From: Ilex aquifolium
Lineage: Eukaryota; Streptophyta; Magnoliopsida; Aquifoliales; Aquifoliaceae
DNA length: 64,000 bases
Reading direction: 5' to 3'
Assembly: GCA_951799425.1 (NCBI GenBank)
Contig: OX637391.1
Location: forward strand, 52,923,069-52,987,068
This document shows positions 1 to 11,530 of the stretch, one piece after another. Position 1 is the first letter of the stretch, and each line of letters begins with the position of its first letter. The notes below the pieces were generated by a model that saw only the letters and a program-made list of their open reading frames with translations, ran no database searches and had not been told where the DNA came from. The position numbers and the translations under genes were made by a program.

Positions 1-1400
1 TGTAAGGCTCTTGGTGGGAGAAATAGCCTTTATAGTAAAGTTTTATTTTGTAGATGATCGCACGTATCCAAAATTCGCATTGTATTCCCGAGTTTTGAGG
101 TGGCCATGTTGGAATGGTTCTAATTATTTGTCACTAAAAATGATGGCATACCATACCAAGATGTGCTAAATTTGACTCATAACAAGCACACAAAGGGGAG
201 AGTAAGCTTTGCATAAATTTATTCGATTATAACTTAGACATCAAAGATTCGAGTAGCAAAAACGGTCTTTCCACATCCAAGAGAAAGGTTGATCCTCCAA
301 ACTCTGCAATAATAAGAGACTCGTAGGGACAATTTGGTGAGCTATTATTAAACGATTACATTATGTCTCAATGTTAACGTGGTGTAACCATAAATTTTTT
401 TACTCCCAAAACCGGGGAGCAGGTTGGTGGGGGGGGGGGGGGGGCATCAAAATTAGAAATTCAAAACGACCATGTAGTTTATTGAAACCAAGTCATATTA
501 TTGTAACGTCAAACCTGACTGCTCCCCCTTTATGGGTCAAAGTTGCCCACCCTCACACATCAATTTCCTCTCCATGTTTTTCTATTTGATTTGAGGATCT
601 AGAATGAAGAAATTCAATAAAGATAATGAGATTTGAAAAAGAAAGCCAACATTAGGTAATGTTTAAATTAGTATTTTAGGTCATTATGATAGTTGACTAA
701 TACTTTCTAGAGATCATTCATCAGCATCAAGGTAATAGATTAGTTTAGTTAGTCTTGGTATTCCCATCTAAATTTTACTAATCATGAGGTTTCACGTTCT
801 AACTCTTTCCGTTCTTGGCTTATGTTATTTAGATTTAAACCATTGAATTAAAAATGACCCTCAATATTTGTTAGGACCCATCCACCAATTATAGCTCTAG
901 CCCCACTTGCTGTATGCTTTTGAAAAGGCAAACCAAACATTAGGTAAAGTTTAAATCAATATTGCATTATGATATTTGAGTTATACTTTGGACAGAGTAT
1001 TCATCAGCATCAATGTATTAGTTTAGGATAGTTTTTCTTTATTATTTACAAGTCCCCTTTCCAGCTACATGAATGAGATCTCGAGGGTGGATTAGTTGGT
1101 CCAATCTTTTTCGTCAAAATTCCACTAAACAGAAGAATTCAAAGTCAACTTTCACACTCTTTCATGGAATTAGCTTTCAGTTTGATTTTATCTTTAAATG
1201 TTGATGAGTATAGCACGCCCGACAATCTTAATAACATCCTGGTCATACTTTGGACTTTACTTTCCTCAACAAACCCACAATCAGAACTTGAATCCGTGAA
1301 CTTTCCCCGTGAAGAAAAAAAAAACCCCATGTTTTTCCATTTAGACTAGCTAGTCCTATGGCTCAAGCCAATATGTCCATGCAACTTAAGACTGTGAACC
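1..1400. other. Non-coding AT-rich flank with a diverged direct repeat
   Basis: No convincing exon or reading frame is visible. A stretch around 633-750 (motifs CATTAGGTAATGTTTAAAT and CATCAGCATCAA) recurs with many differences at about 918-1035, offset near 285 bases, so an old local duplication is likely. A run of 16 G lies at 429-444. Short open frames here are in AT-rich sequence without splice or codon support. Confidence 0.5.
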
Positions 1401-1417
1401 AAGTTAATCCATGTGTG

Positions 1418-1646
1418 ACCATGGAGTGGGGTACCGACCGAATTTTTTATCTTGAGGTTGGAGGTTCAAGTCTTGGAGTGCACATTGGGGCTCGGTGGTT
1501 GACCGCTATGCTAGCCTAACTAGGTTCGTTCCTGAGAGAAATAATGGGTGCAGTTAGGGATCTCATGATCCTACTAGTGAGGGTCTATCGGGGTAGTCTC
1601 TGGACGCTCTCCTTTGTCCCCAACCATTTTTTTCACAAGAAAAAAA
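1418..1646 (+). mobile_element. tRNA-derived SINE-like insertion with 17-bp target duplication
   Basis: A 229-bp insert is flanked by a near-perfect direct repeat: AAGTTAATCCATGTGTG at 1401-1417 and AAGTTAATTCATGTGTG at 1647-1663 (one mismatch). It ends in an A-rich tail. A box-B-like motif GGTTCAAGTCT lies at 1463-1473, about 40 bases after a possible box A (TGGAGTGGGGTACC, near 1421-1434). A long target duplication, A tail and internal Pol III boxes are the hallmarks of a SINE. The family is not identified. The + orientation follows from the tail and boxes. Confidence 0.75.
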
Positions 1647-1663
1647 AAGTTAATTCATGTGTG

Positions 1664-3447
1664 GAATTGCATTATATTTCTCAAAGTTCAATTGAGAATT
1701 GTCCCTATCCAAGTTGATTTGCAACCAAGTCCTAACCACCCTTATTTACTTTTCAGAGTCCATACCATACAATGAGACCTTAGTTTCGGCCCCAACATAC
1801 GTACGATGGGGTCTCCAGTAAATAGTTTTGTTGTGTTAAAAGAACAATACTCTCTGACGGATATGTAGAGTGACATATCTATATATCCATTTTATGTATA
1901 AAAAAAAAGGTTACAAAATGGCCTATCACCGTCCAACTCGGACGGCAACCCGGCCATAAAAATGGAGGAATGATTGTCATCGAGCTTATGTCCATCATGC
2001 AAAGTTTGTCATTGGAGATATCAAAGTGAGAATGTTAGACAAATAAGTGAAGCCAACAAAGGTTGTACTTATAAACTAATAATGTATTTAACCAAATGTT
2101 TCATATGATCACTGCAATGTGCAGGCCCGAAGTAAAATTTGGCGACAATGAACTAAGACAAACATGCTAACCGTATAGGAATATATTATTTAGACTTAAT
2201 TTAGTGATTTAAATACTTTTTATTTTTCTTGCTTTGTCTGCAGATGTCGAGGGAGTGTCACGCCCCGACTTTATATTGTAAGAGATCTGAATTAACATTA
2301 TCTTTATGAACAAAACAAACAAAAATAAAAATTTCCAACTCAGCCATGATTGCAGGCTCTTGGGATTTACAAGACTGAGAATTGTTCAAAAACAGAACAA
2401 GTTTTAAGGGCAAGTACTTGACGTAATGTGCAGGTCACCCCCCAATAATTCAGAAGACAAGTCCATCACATCCAATACAATTGATGGTCAAAGCAAACTT
2501 GTAGCAGATATTAAGGTTTCTAAGTTGATGGTTAAAATGATAATTTTTATTTTATATTAATGAAGTCATATTTATTTGAATGAAAATCTAAATTACATAA
2601 ATATTATATTTTATTTTAACTTTATCATTTTTATTTTTTTTGACAAATATTAACAAAAACTACCAAACAAGAAGTCTGTAATAGACAACACACAGAGAGA
2701 GACTTTGATAATAATAATTTGACGTCGTCATCGAGATCGTTATCTGAAATAACTGTAATTAAATTAATTATAATTGAAAAGCCAAATTAACGGTCTCATA
2801 AAGCGCGTGGGGCTAGCATTCGTAATCGCAGCAGACTCAGCAGTAGCTTCTTCCCAAAAGAAAGTCATGGAACTCGCAAGCAACGTGCTTGACTGGTCAA
2901 CACTGCCGTCCCTTGCGCAACCTCTTTAGGCTCGCCGACCAACACTCACTCAAACAAAACGTTTTCAAATTTCTTTTTAACTCAACTGACCCCACTTAAC
3001 ATCCAAATTTCCGCCCCCCCCCCCCCCCCCCGCCCTCCCTAAAAATTTTCTCCAATTACTTCTCCGGAAGAGAGGGTAAGTAATGCATGCCAAGGGTATA
3101 TTTGGATCGCGGATTAAAAAGAGATAACTCTGATAAGATCGGATAAAAAAACACGTGAGACTCATATATCTCACGTTTGATAAATAAAAAAATATATTAA
3201 AAATTTCATTTAAATTTTATTCTAATTTGGTTTGAAAAGTCTACTTTAATCCATCTATATAGATTAAATGAAACCCAAAAGGTAAAATAGTCATTTGTAC
3301 CATATTCTATTACCCTTCTCCATTTGTCCCACAAAAGTGCTTATGTATTATCTAAACACTAAAAATGATAGGATATAGTCATTAAATAATAATTAGTCCA
3401 ATAATAAATGGGTTTGAGTCGGATAAGAAATAATATTTTTTAGTACT
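1664..3447. other. Intergenic sequence, no gene seen
   Basis: AT-rich DNA without a recognisable gene. TGTCACGCCCCGAC at 2257 resembles the first bases of many gypsy-type LTRs and may mark a truncated LTR remnant running to about 2520; no matching end or target duplication was found. An 18-base C run lies at 3014-3031. Confidence 0.4.
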
Positions 3448-3620
3448 AATGCTATTGGGACATAATTTAAGGACATAATTTGGAGATTTAATGCATTATG
3501 ACCATTGGATTGATAGTGTTAGAATCCAGTGATAATTTAATGTTGGGATCCATTAACAATCTAATGACCACAATCATTAAGTCCCCAAATTATGTCCTTA
3601 AATTATGTTCCAATAGCATT
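3448..3620. mobile_element. MITE with long terminal inverted repeats
   Basis: The first and last ~46 bases are inverted copies of each other: the left arm begins AATGCTATTGGGACATAATT and the right arm read in reverse begins AATGCTATTGGAACATAATT, with only a few mismatches along the arms. The 173-bp unit is flanked by ACT on both sides (3445-3447, 3621-3623), a possible 3-bp target duplication. It has no coding capacity. The superfamily is unresolved: a 3-bp duplication hints at PIF/Harbinger, but the usual TWA target is absent. Confidence 0.7.
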
Positions 3621-4058
3621 ACTCTTTTTTTAGATCTCCAATCGAGTCCAATCCTATCATCTAAACACACCCCAAGAGTTTTGAGAACAAAAACGATCTT
3701 CTCGCATGTTGTTATAAGATTACATATATCTAACTCTTAGTGATTTTGACCAAAAAAAAACTCTTAATGACAATATCGTAGTACATTGTGCTTTTTTTTT
3801 TTATTACTTTTTCCAAAGTTTCTTTCCCGTGGACTAGTTTGTTGTATAATTTATGTATATATTTCGGGATCCATATTCTATAGAGACCCAAAATTTTTTT
3901 TTATGTCAATATTAGCTACACCAATGCAATTTGCATTATTTTTCTTAGCTTGAATAGTATGTCTATTAGCTATACCAATGCAACTTGGTGTTTTCCATGT
4001 TGCTTTTGGCTAACATAAAAGGACCCACGCATATCATTCTATAGTTGACTACGCAAAT
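3621..4058. other. Intergenic sequence, no gene seen
   Basis: T-rich spacer between the MITE and the start of the duplicated gene block. GCTACACCAATGCAATTTGC near 3913 recurs in altered form near 3969 (CTATACCAATGCAACTTGG), a short diverged direct repeat. Nothing else is supported. Confidence 0.4.
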
Positions 4059-4944
4059 AAAAACTAATAAGTCCATGCCAAGTTGCAAATCCAGAGGGAT
4101 GAATCTTCAACTTTTGAAAACACCAGCGGTTTCATAAAAAAAGTGTAGTTTTTTTTAGAAATTTTTCCTATTTTTTTGAAGTTTTTGTTTCCAAAAATGC
4201 ATCACCAAATCTTTAGTAATTAATTATTAAAATAAGATATTATTGCTTAATTTAATTAAAATTTCATTTTGTTTACGATCGTGCATGAGAATGGACGCTG
4301 GCAATAATAACGTTGTTTCATTATGACTTGATTCATGAAAATAAATAAAAAAAATGAAAAAAAAAATTCATGAAAATAAGTACTTTTGATGTACATCTTA
4401 AGATCAAATATAGCATGGGTTTTAGTTCTAACAAAAGAGATAAGTATGCCAATAGTTATTTACCGGTAAAACACTATATTAAGATTGATTTAATTACACT
4501 TTACTCTCCTTAAACAATGGTCTTCATATCATTTTGCCCCTTAAATTATTGAATTTCTTACTTTATCTCCTCTACTACTTGAATTAGCTTATGATCATTA
4601 CCCAAAATCTAAACATCCGTTATTAGAAAATATCAACACATAGAGACAAATTGAAACAAGATGACATAGTTCAGGATATAGAGTGAAAACAACTTTTATT
4701 CAAAATTTAACGGAAGGTGGTCGTTGAGGGAGTATGACACTAATAGTTATAATTGAAGGTGAAACATGATAAATATGATATTTGAGAGGGCAAAGTGTAA
4801 TTAGCCCTTTTTAAGGTTTTACAACCTAATTGAAAGATAAATACTAATTAACAGTAATAATTGAACAGCTAATTACTACTGGCCACAGCTCCAATGACAA
4901 GTGGTTCCCTACAAGTCTTAAACGCGGGTTCGTTATCCCCTCCA

Positions 4945-4953
4945 TATAAATAA
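4945..4953 (+). promoter_or_regulatory. TATA box of hydrolase gene 1
   Basis: TATAAATAA lies in CCATATAAATAAAGATC, about 195 bases upstream of the start codon. It is followed by a CT-rich leader typical of plant 5' UTRs. The corresponding stretch is missing in the second gene copy. Confidence 0.6.
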
Positions 4954-5144
4954 AGATCGAGTCCTCAACTTTTCTCTCACTCCACCTTCTTCTCAGATTT
5001 CTGATCTTCTAAACATTCTTAGATCGCTTCTACTACGTAATACTCTTGATATATTTTTGAATCTTTCCTTATCAATAACAACTTTCTCTACTTTCTCTCC
5101 TTCTTCTCAGATCAACCCCACAGCTAGCCTCTCTCTCCTTCTCG

Positions 5145-6241
5145 ATGGTATGTTTCTCTCTTGATCTTCCTGATCTCCCCTCTCTCTCTCTCCCTCTCTC
5201 TCATTCTGTAAAATATATATGGATGTTTATATGTCGGTATATCCTCTCCTCTTTCTGATGGGTTCTTACTTTGTTTATTCTTTGTATTTTCAGGCGAGTG
5301 AAATTGGAAGTTTCACATATGAAGATGTAAGCCAAGTTGACTTCTGTAATTTTTTATTTTTTTTGATGAATTTGGCATGACCCAATTAACAATTTTTCCT
5401 GATTTTATTATTTTTACAGGAATACATATTGAATTCGCGAGGAATGAAGCTTTTCACTTGCAGATGGTTGCCTGCAAATTCTGAGCCAAAAGCTTTGGTC
5501 TTCTTTTGCCATGGATATGGCATGGAGTGCAGCATCACAATGAAAGGTGAATATCTGCTCTTATACACATAATCTTATTTGATTCATCATGGTTCAAGTC
5601 ACATAACCAATCTCATATTTAATTATCTCAAAACCCAACAAGAGAGTCTCGTATATTGAATTGTCTTTTTTTATATATATAAACAAAGAAAAATATACAC
5701 GATCAGGAAGGTAACATGTGGATACATGATTGAACAGGTGCTGCAATTCGGCTTGTAAAGGCAGGCTTTGGAGTTTATGGGATTGATTATGAAGGCCATG
5801 GAAAGTCTTCTGGACTTAATGGTTATGTTCCTAGCTTTGACGACGTTGTTACCGACTGCTCTGATCATTTTACAAACATTTGTGGTAAGTTTTTGGTATT
5901 ATTATCACCCATCTTCGGGATTTGTTTTGAACTTCGTTGTAATATCTACTTCTTGTGGTTGAATACTTCTTAATTTGGGTCCTCAAGATTTTGAGTATTT
6001 GTTAGAAATATGTAAAAAAATAATGCTATTAATCTTTACACCTTTGTGTATTAAGATCATTATTAGATAGTGATTGTATTTTTTGGGTGTGATTTGAATA
6101 ATTGCAGAAAGGAAGGAGAACGTGAACAAGTTAAGGTTTTTACTGGGAGAATCAATGGGAGGAGCTATGGTTCTTCTCTTACACAGGAAGAAGCCAAACT
6201 ATTGGGATGGTGGGGTCTTGGTTGCACCCATGTGTAAGGTG

Positions 6242-6285
<44 letters not shown>

Positions 6286-8192
6286 TTCTGTGGGGCTGCA
6301 TGTTTCTTCTAACTTTATCAAAACAATAATGGAAACCTATATCCTCCCATCAAGCTGAAGCTGTTATTCAGGGATTCAGATTCTTTCTATTAATTTCATA
6401 TTATATCAAACTTGTTATCGCCCGCCATTAAATTCTTAATAAACTTAAGGATACAAAATAGAACTTTATTGAAATTTGGAAGGATACAAAATTTATTTCT
6501 CAGATCTTTAATTAGTGAAAATAACAAGATCCATAGTTGACCAGAATCTTGAAAGTATTCTTATTATTCGAGAAATAAAAAGTGTCAATATTCAATTTGG
6601 TTCTCGTAAAAAAAGAAAGTTTTTTAAAACTTTCTTTGCTTGAATTTTGCGAGGTGGTTATGTTTATTGTTTAACATGGTCTTTGTTTGATATATCCTTA
6701 CAGATTGCAGATGATATAAAGCCACATCCACTGGTCATCAGTGTTTTGACCAAACTTGCTCGTATCATCCCAACATGGAAAATTATTCCGACTCAAGATA
6801 TAGTTGATGTTGCCTTCAGAGATCCTGAAATAAGAAAGGAGGTATAACTATTTATTCCCTTCTCTGTCTCAACCCTCCTCCCCTTCTTTGTACTTTTTGT
6901 TTTTTGGGTTCTAAAAAAGAAGGATTTGTAGGGATTAGTAGGGTTATAAATCAATACGTATTATGTTTGAATTATGTTATTTTTATTGACACGGTTTTTT
7001 TTAGTAAGATGTGATTTCAAATTCAGTGTTAGGATAGTTGTTCTCTATCCAATTCCAAAAACGACTACTAAGGTAGCTTTTGTCATGCCCAAAAAAGTTG
7101 ACGTTTTCGAAGAATACTTTTTCAAAAATGTTCTCGACATTAAAAGTGCATTTTCATTAATTTCTTCTTTTAAAGATCAATATGTGCAATTTAGGATATT
7201 TGTTTGGGTTTCGTAATTTTACTCATATCTTTCACGGTTCTTGTCAAAAGTACACTATACACTATGAAAACTATGTAGTGTAAAAAATCACGAAAAAAAA
7301 TTAATGGGTTTTCTATAAAAATTACTAAACACCATGGAACAGAGTATTTATTATTTATTTATTTTTTCTTTTCTTTGTTGACCATAACAGGTCCGGGCCA
7401 ACCCGTATTGCTACAAAGGAAGGCCACGCTTGCAGACTGGCTACCAACTCCTGTCTGTCAGCTTAGATCTAGAAAAAAGACTCCAAGAGGTTACTTTTCT
7501 TTTCTATTAATCTATTTATCATATTAAATCTATTAGTTATTTACGTTCGTACCCTCTAATTTTCTTTGCGAAGTTTGGTTCGTCATAATCATACAATGAG
7601 AATCTTGTAATAAAGATTTGTTCACCTGATGCACGAATCTCTAGATCCCATTAGGTGTGTAATAATGACGCAAAATGTGTTTAACGAGATCTTATAATAT
7701 GCACAATCTCAAATCGAATCTTGTATGTTTAGTTCTATTATGCTGAACTTCTTACGAAGTTTGACTTAACTTTAAAGGATCGTCTCGGTAACCTATCATA
7801 GTTTTTTTTTTTTTTTTTGGTTTTTTTGATTTCAATTATATCATCTGTTTTTCTAATGAGTTTGTGTTGTTGTTACCAAACAGGTTTCATTACCATTTCT
7901 AGTTCTCCATGGGGAAGATGACAAAGTGACAGACCCATCTGTTAGCAAACTCTTATATGAAACAGCTTCAACTCCAAGCGAGGACAAGAGCATCAAGTTG
8001 TACAAGGGAATGTGGCATTCTCTCTCCTACGGAGAGTTTCCAGAAAACATTGACACTGTGTTTGCAGACATTATTGACTGGTTAGATGCCAAATCTTCCT
8101 TAGGGAATTGGAAGTTGGAGAGAGAGCAAAAACTGGAAAATGACAGTTTATTAGTAGCTAGTTCCAGCAAAAAAAAGTTTATAGGAGAATAG
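5145..8192 (+). CDS. Monoacylglycerol lipase / caffeoylshikimate esterase-like hydrolase, copy 1
   Basis: Alpha/beta-fold serine hydrolase of the plant MAGL family, which releases acyl or acyl-like groups from monoglycerides, lysophospholipids or, in some members, caffeoyl shikimate. The substrate cannot be decided here. Exons with GT-AG junctions: 5145-5147, 5294-5326, 5420-5546, 5738-5884, 6108-6238, 6704-6841, 7391-7489, 7884-8192. They give 328 residues, close to the family's usual ~320-350. The oxyanion motif HGYG is at 43-46. The nucleophile elbow GESMGG places Ser119; Asp243 lies in DDKVTDP and His271 in KGMWHS, spaced as in mammalian MGL. No signal peptide or membrane segment is seen. 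The first coding exon is only the ATG, directly followed by the intron. The start was chosen because the joined frame MASEIGS matches copy 2. Confidence 0.9.
6247..6281 (+). repeat. (CT)n microsatellite in intron 5 of hydrolase gene 1
   Basis: An uninterrupted CT run of about 35 bases just after the splice donor. The same intron of copy 2 has a shorter GT/CT run at 57441-57467, so the tract differs in length between the duplicates. Confidence 0.9.
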
Positions 8193-8639
8193 ATTGTTTG
8201 TAACTCAATTATTTATGAATTTGATTGATGCCCACGATAGCTTTATAAGTCCTGTAAAAAACTGTAAGAATAAGCTGTTACTCAATTATTTTAAATTAGA
8301 GAGATAAATGATTGTTTTGGTATGAACTTTGAAAAATTATGATTAGATGTTTGTATAATTTTTTTTAAGTCATTCGTATATTGTCGTCATAAAGAATAAT
8401 CAACTATTACAACTTTAAAAACATTGCATTTATGGCGGAGAAAAAAACACTTAGTGCAATGAACAAAAAACCCTAAAAAAGGCACAATAGAATCTCCAAA
8501 GAGATGGACATAAGTAATAAATGACCCCTTGACCGCTTGGTCAAGGAATATTAAGAAAATCAAGAGTAGTCAATTAAGTTAGTTCGGATTAGTTGATGTT
8601 TATTCCTAGAATTGATGATGATGTTTGCTTAGGGATGTC

Positions 8640-9407
8640 CATGAGTCGGATCGGGTTTGTCTTGCGAAATTTGTTTTGGGTTGGATCTGGGTAAGGTAGG
8701 CCCAAGTCCTTACCCAGGTAAGTTATCGGACAAACCTGCCTAGTTTCGGGTAGGGGTAGGATACTCGCAGCCCAACTCGCGAGCCTATTGGGTGAGCTTG
8801 TTGGGCGGGCCTACTCGCGGGATTTTTTATATATAATTTCATTTAAAAATAATGAATAATTTTGTAACTTATAAATTATATTTTTAAATCAAAAGTAGAG
8901 TCAAAATGAACAAAAAATAAATAATAAATAATTTTATTTTTGAATAGAGGAGAAACTACATCACAATAGAATGAGTACATCCTAACTTGGTTGACACTTA
9001 CCCACTTATCTATCATTTGTACAACTCTATCCTTTAAAACGTGTATGTTTAATACATGGAAAAGAAAATAATACATTATTTATAACATCTAAATTTTTAA
9101 AATTTCAATTCCGAAATTGGGGGACTTATTTCAAGTTTCAAATTCATTGGTCTAACAGTCTAACTTTTTTTCAAAGGCTGTGTGGGCGGATTGGGTTGGT
9201 TGGGCGGGCAGGTTCTTGGGTTGGGTTTTAATGGGTGTTTGCGGGCGGGCTATTGGGCCGGGTAATGAGTTTAGGGGCAAGCCTAAACCCTCTTTTTAAG
9301 GATACTGGGCTCGGACTTGGGCAAACCAACTATCGGGTTTTGAACATATTTTTTTTTTTTTACCGAATAACGAGACCCGTGGGTAACTCGACCCAAAAAC
9401 ACCTCTA
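8640..9407. mobile_element. Non-autonomous hAT-like element
   Basis: The left end TAGGGATGTCCA and the right end, read in reverse, TAGAGGTGTTTT form short imperfect inverted termini of the hAT type. The flanks are 8-bp near-duplicates TGTTTGCT (8632-8639) and TGTATGCT (9408-9415). The interior is rich in GGGCGGG and GGGTTGGG blocks near both ends and AT-rich in the middle. No transposase is encoded. The 478-bp element at 58108-58585 has similar ends. Confidence 0.7.
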
Positions 9408-9415
9408 TGTATGCT

Positions 9416-10015
9416 TGATGGGCTTCCCATATGTAGGCCTCCTGGTTCAAGGAGGGCCTTGAAACCTTCAATTTATGTTTGCAATGGATTTACAACAATA
9501 TTTCCAGCACCTTACAGAGGAAGGAGAGAGAGAAAGAGAGAATACAAAGAGACTGGTGATCTAGGAATTTTTATTTATTTATTATAGGGTATCTATGCTT
9601 ACGCCGATTACTCCCTCGAACTCTAAACTGACCACCGTAACTCGAGCTAATTTAAGAACATATTCCTTGAGGAACAAGGGCGACTGGTGATATAGGATTG
9701 GTAGTGCATAAATCCAGCAAACTCATTTGACCTTTCAGAGCAAAACATATCATAATCCAATTTTATTCTCATTGATTGAATGTGGGGAGGATGTGGTTGT
9801 AATATACAAACCTAATATTTGACATATTTTCCACGAGGCGACTAGTTTCAAATTCTAATTCATAACTTTTTAGTTTTATTTCGACACTTTTACCACTACA
9901 CTAGATAATAGCCCTCCGTTTGGCATTCTAGAGTAACATTGATTAAATGGCAACAAAATAAGGTTCACAAGAATTAAAAATAATCAAACAAACAAAAAAA
10001 TTGTTGTTGTGTATA
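9416..10015. other. Intergenic sequence, no gene seen
   Basis: Unique-looking DNA between a hAT-like element and LTR element D. CCCTCCGTTTGGCATTCTAG at 9913 resembles ends of common plant DNA transposons, but no partner end was found. Confidence 0.4.
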
Positions 10016-10020
10016 TTAGC

Positions 10021-10591
10021 TGATGGTGTTATTTCACGTGAATGAGCAGCGAGTTAGAGTATAATTGCTAGGAACAGATCTGAGGTACAAGGCCCGTGAA
10101 TTGGTGGTTGAATGTTCTAGTTGTTCGAGGTGTGGTGTGTGTAACACGTAGAAATATAGTGGTTCACCGGCTTGGGAGCTCGGCTAGTCCACTCTTCAAT
10201 GGAGTCTCTTGCTCCTAGAATCTATATTCATCTAGAAAATGTTTTACAAGAGGCCTTTGATGCCAGTAGGGTTCTCTGCCCTTTGATTGAGGCGTTGTAC
10301 AGTATTTATAGTGTAATTCCTATCTCTAAGGGATTTTCACCGAGATCTTTGCCTTCATCCGTGGGATCTTCCTTGATTTTTGGGAGAGGATCTTAGTTAG
10401 TTGAGAGTTTTGTGCCTTGATTATAGCTTTCCATTGCTTTGAGGATGCCATTCACTAGCCAGCTGTTTCCCTTTCAATTTCCCGTTTGTTTTCTTTGAGG
10501 AGAGCTTGAGGTCTGGATTGCGGAGCCCTGGTTACTGTGTCTGACCTCCTTGTCTGACCTCATACTTAGAGCTTTTTTCTAGGTATCATCA
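10021..10591 (-). repeat. 3' LTR of element D
   Basis: 571 bp, starting TGATGGTGTTATTTCACGTG and ending AGGTATCATCA. It is nearly identical to the copy at 12817-13387. Part of it (GAAATATAGTGGTTCACCGG and following) is shared with the LTR of element C, showing common ancestry. Confidence 0.9.
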
Positions 10592-10611
10592 GTTGCCCCC
10601 CAGCCCTTGGC
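10592..10611 (-). promoter_or_regulatory. Polypurine tract of element D
   Basis: Read on -, AAGGGCTGGGGGGCAAC directly abuts the 3' LTR. This purine-rich stretch is the expected plus-strand DNA primer site and is the same as in element C. Confidence 0.75.
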
Positions 10612-10799
10612 CCAAGCGAGCTTGGGCAGGGGCTGAGTCGATGTTGAATTGAGATAGACTTCCACACATCGACCTCGATTTGCATGAGCTCGAGGTGTAG
10701 AGAGCTGCTGCTTTTCCTACGGTTGTCGAGTTCCCAGTTGTTCCCATTGCTTCGAGAAATACTTCAGTGCTTATTAAAGCAAATTTATTGACTTTATGA

Positions 10800-11530
10800 G
10801 CTGCCGTACTCTTTTTTTTTTTTTTGAACTCATCATGAGCTTCAAGGCTCTTTTAAGGAATTAAAGAATTCATTATGAGCTACAAGGCTCTTTTTAGGAA
10901 TTAAATAGCCCAATCCGAGCTCCTAGGCTCTTTTCTGAACTATTGAAGTTCTTCGTGGGCTGTGTTGCTCATATCATGAACTGAATAGTTCAGCGCGAGC
11001 TACGTGACTCATATTATGAGCTGAAGAGTTCAGCGTGAGCTGCTTGGCTCAAGTTATGAACTGAATAGTTCATCGTGAGCTGTGTGGCTCAAGTTAGGAA
11101 CTGAAGAGTTCATCGTGAGCTGCGTGGCTCAAGTTACGAACTGAAGAGTTCATCGTGAGCTTCTTGGCTCAAGTTATGAACTGAAGAGTTCATCGTGAGC
11201 TGCGTGGCTCAAGTTATAAACTGAAGAGTTCATCGTGAGCTACGTGACTCAAGTTATAAACTGAAGAGTTCATCGTGAGCTGTTTGGCTCAAGTTATGAA
11301 CTGAAGAGCTCATCTTGAATTTATGAGCTGAAGAGCTCATCGGATGTTTATGAGCTGAAGAGCTCATCTTGAGTTCATGAGCTGAAGAGCTCATCTTGAG
11401 TTCATGAGTTGAAGAGCTCATCTTAAATTTATGAGCTGAAGAGCTCATCGGATGTTTATGAGCTGAAGAGCTCATCTTGAGTTTATGAGCTGAAGAGCTC
11501 ATCGGATGTTCATGAGCTGAATAGCTCGTC
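10800..11530 (-). repeat. Two-tier tandem repeat tail of element D (40-bp and 27-bp units)
   Basis: From about 10900 to 11290 a 40-bp unit recurs (CTGAAGAGTT at 11101, 11141, 11181). From about 11290 to 11530 a 27-bp unit takes over, built on the near-palindrome GAGCTGAAGAGCTCAT. Spacing of 27 keeps one - strand frame open (SSSAHKxxM pattern), which creates an apparent 96-residue ORF at 11254-11544. I regard that ORF as a by-product of the repeat. Element C carries a related 54-bp array. Confidence 0.8.

Larger units (their letters stand above)
4059..8302 (+). repeat. Segmental duplication, unit 1 (contains hydrolase gene 1)
   Basis: The sequence from AAACTAATAAGTC (4061) through promoter, eight exons and 3' end (TTTTAAATTAGAGA, near 8289) aligns collinearly with 54657-60914. 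Homology covers about 0.9 kb of upstream DNA, all introns and the 3' end, so the gene was copied as genomic DNA, not by retroposition. Outside these limits the flanks are unrelated. Confidence 0.8.

Noticed and set aside
3498..3740. 80-residue frame on +
   Set aside because: It lies mostly inside the inverted-repeat MITE and has no coding features.
10172..10396. 74-residue frame, identical at 12968-13192
   Set aside because: It lies within the LTR of element D and occurs twice because the LTR does; similar LTR frames occur in element C at 21648-22071 and 34407-34830.
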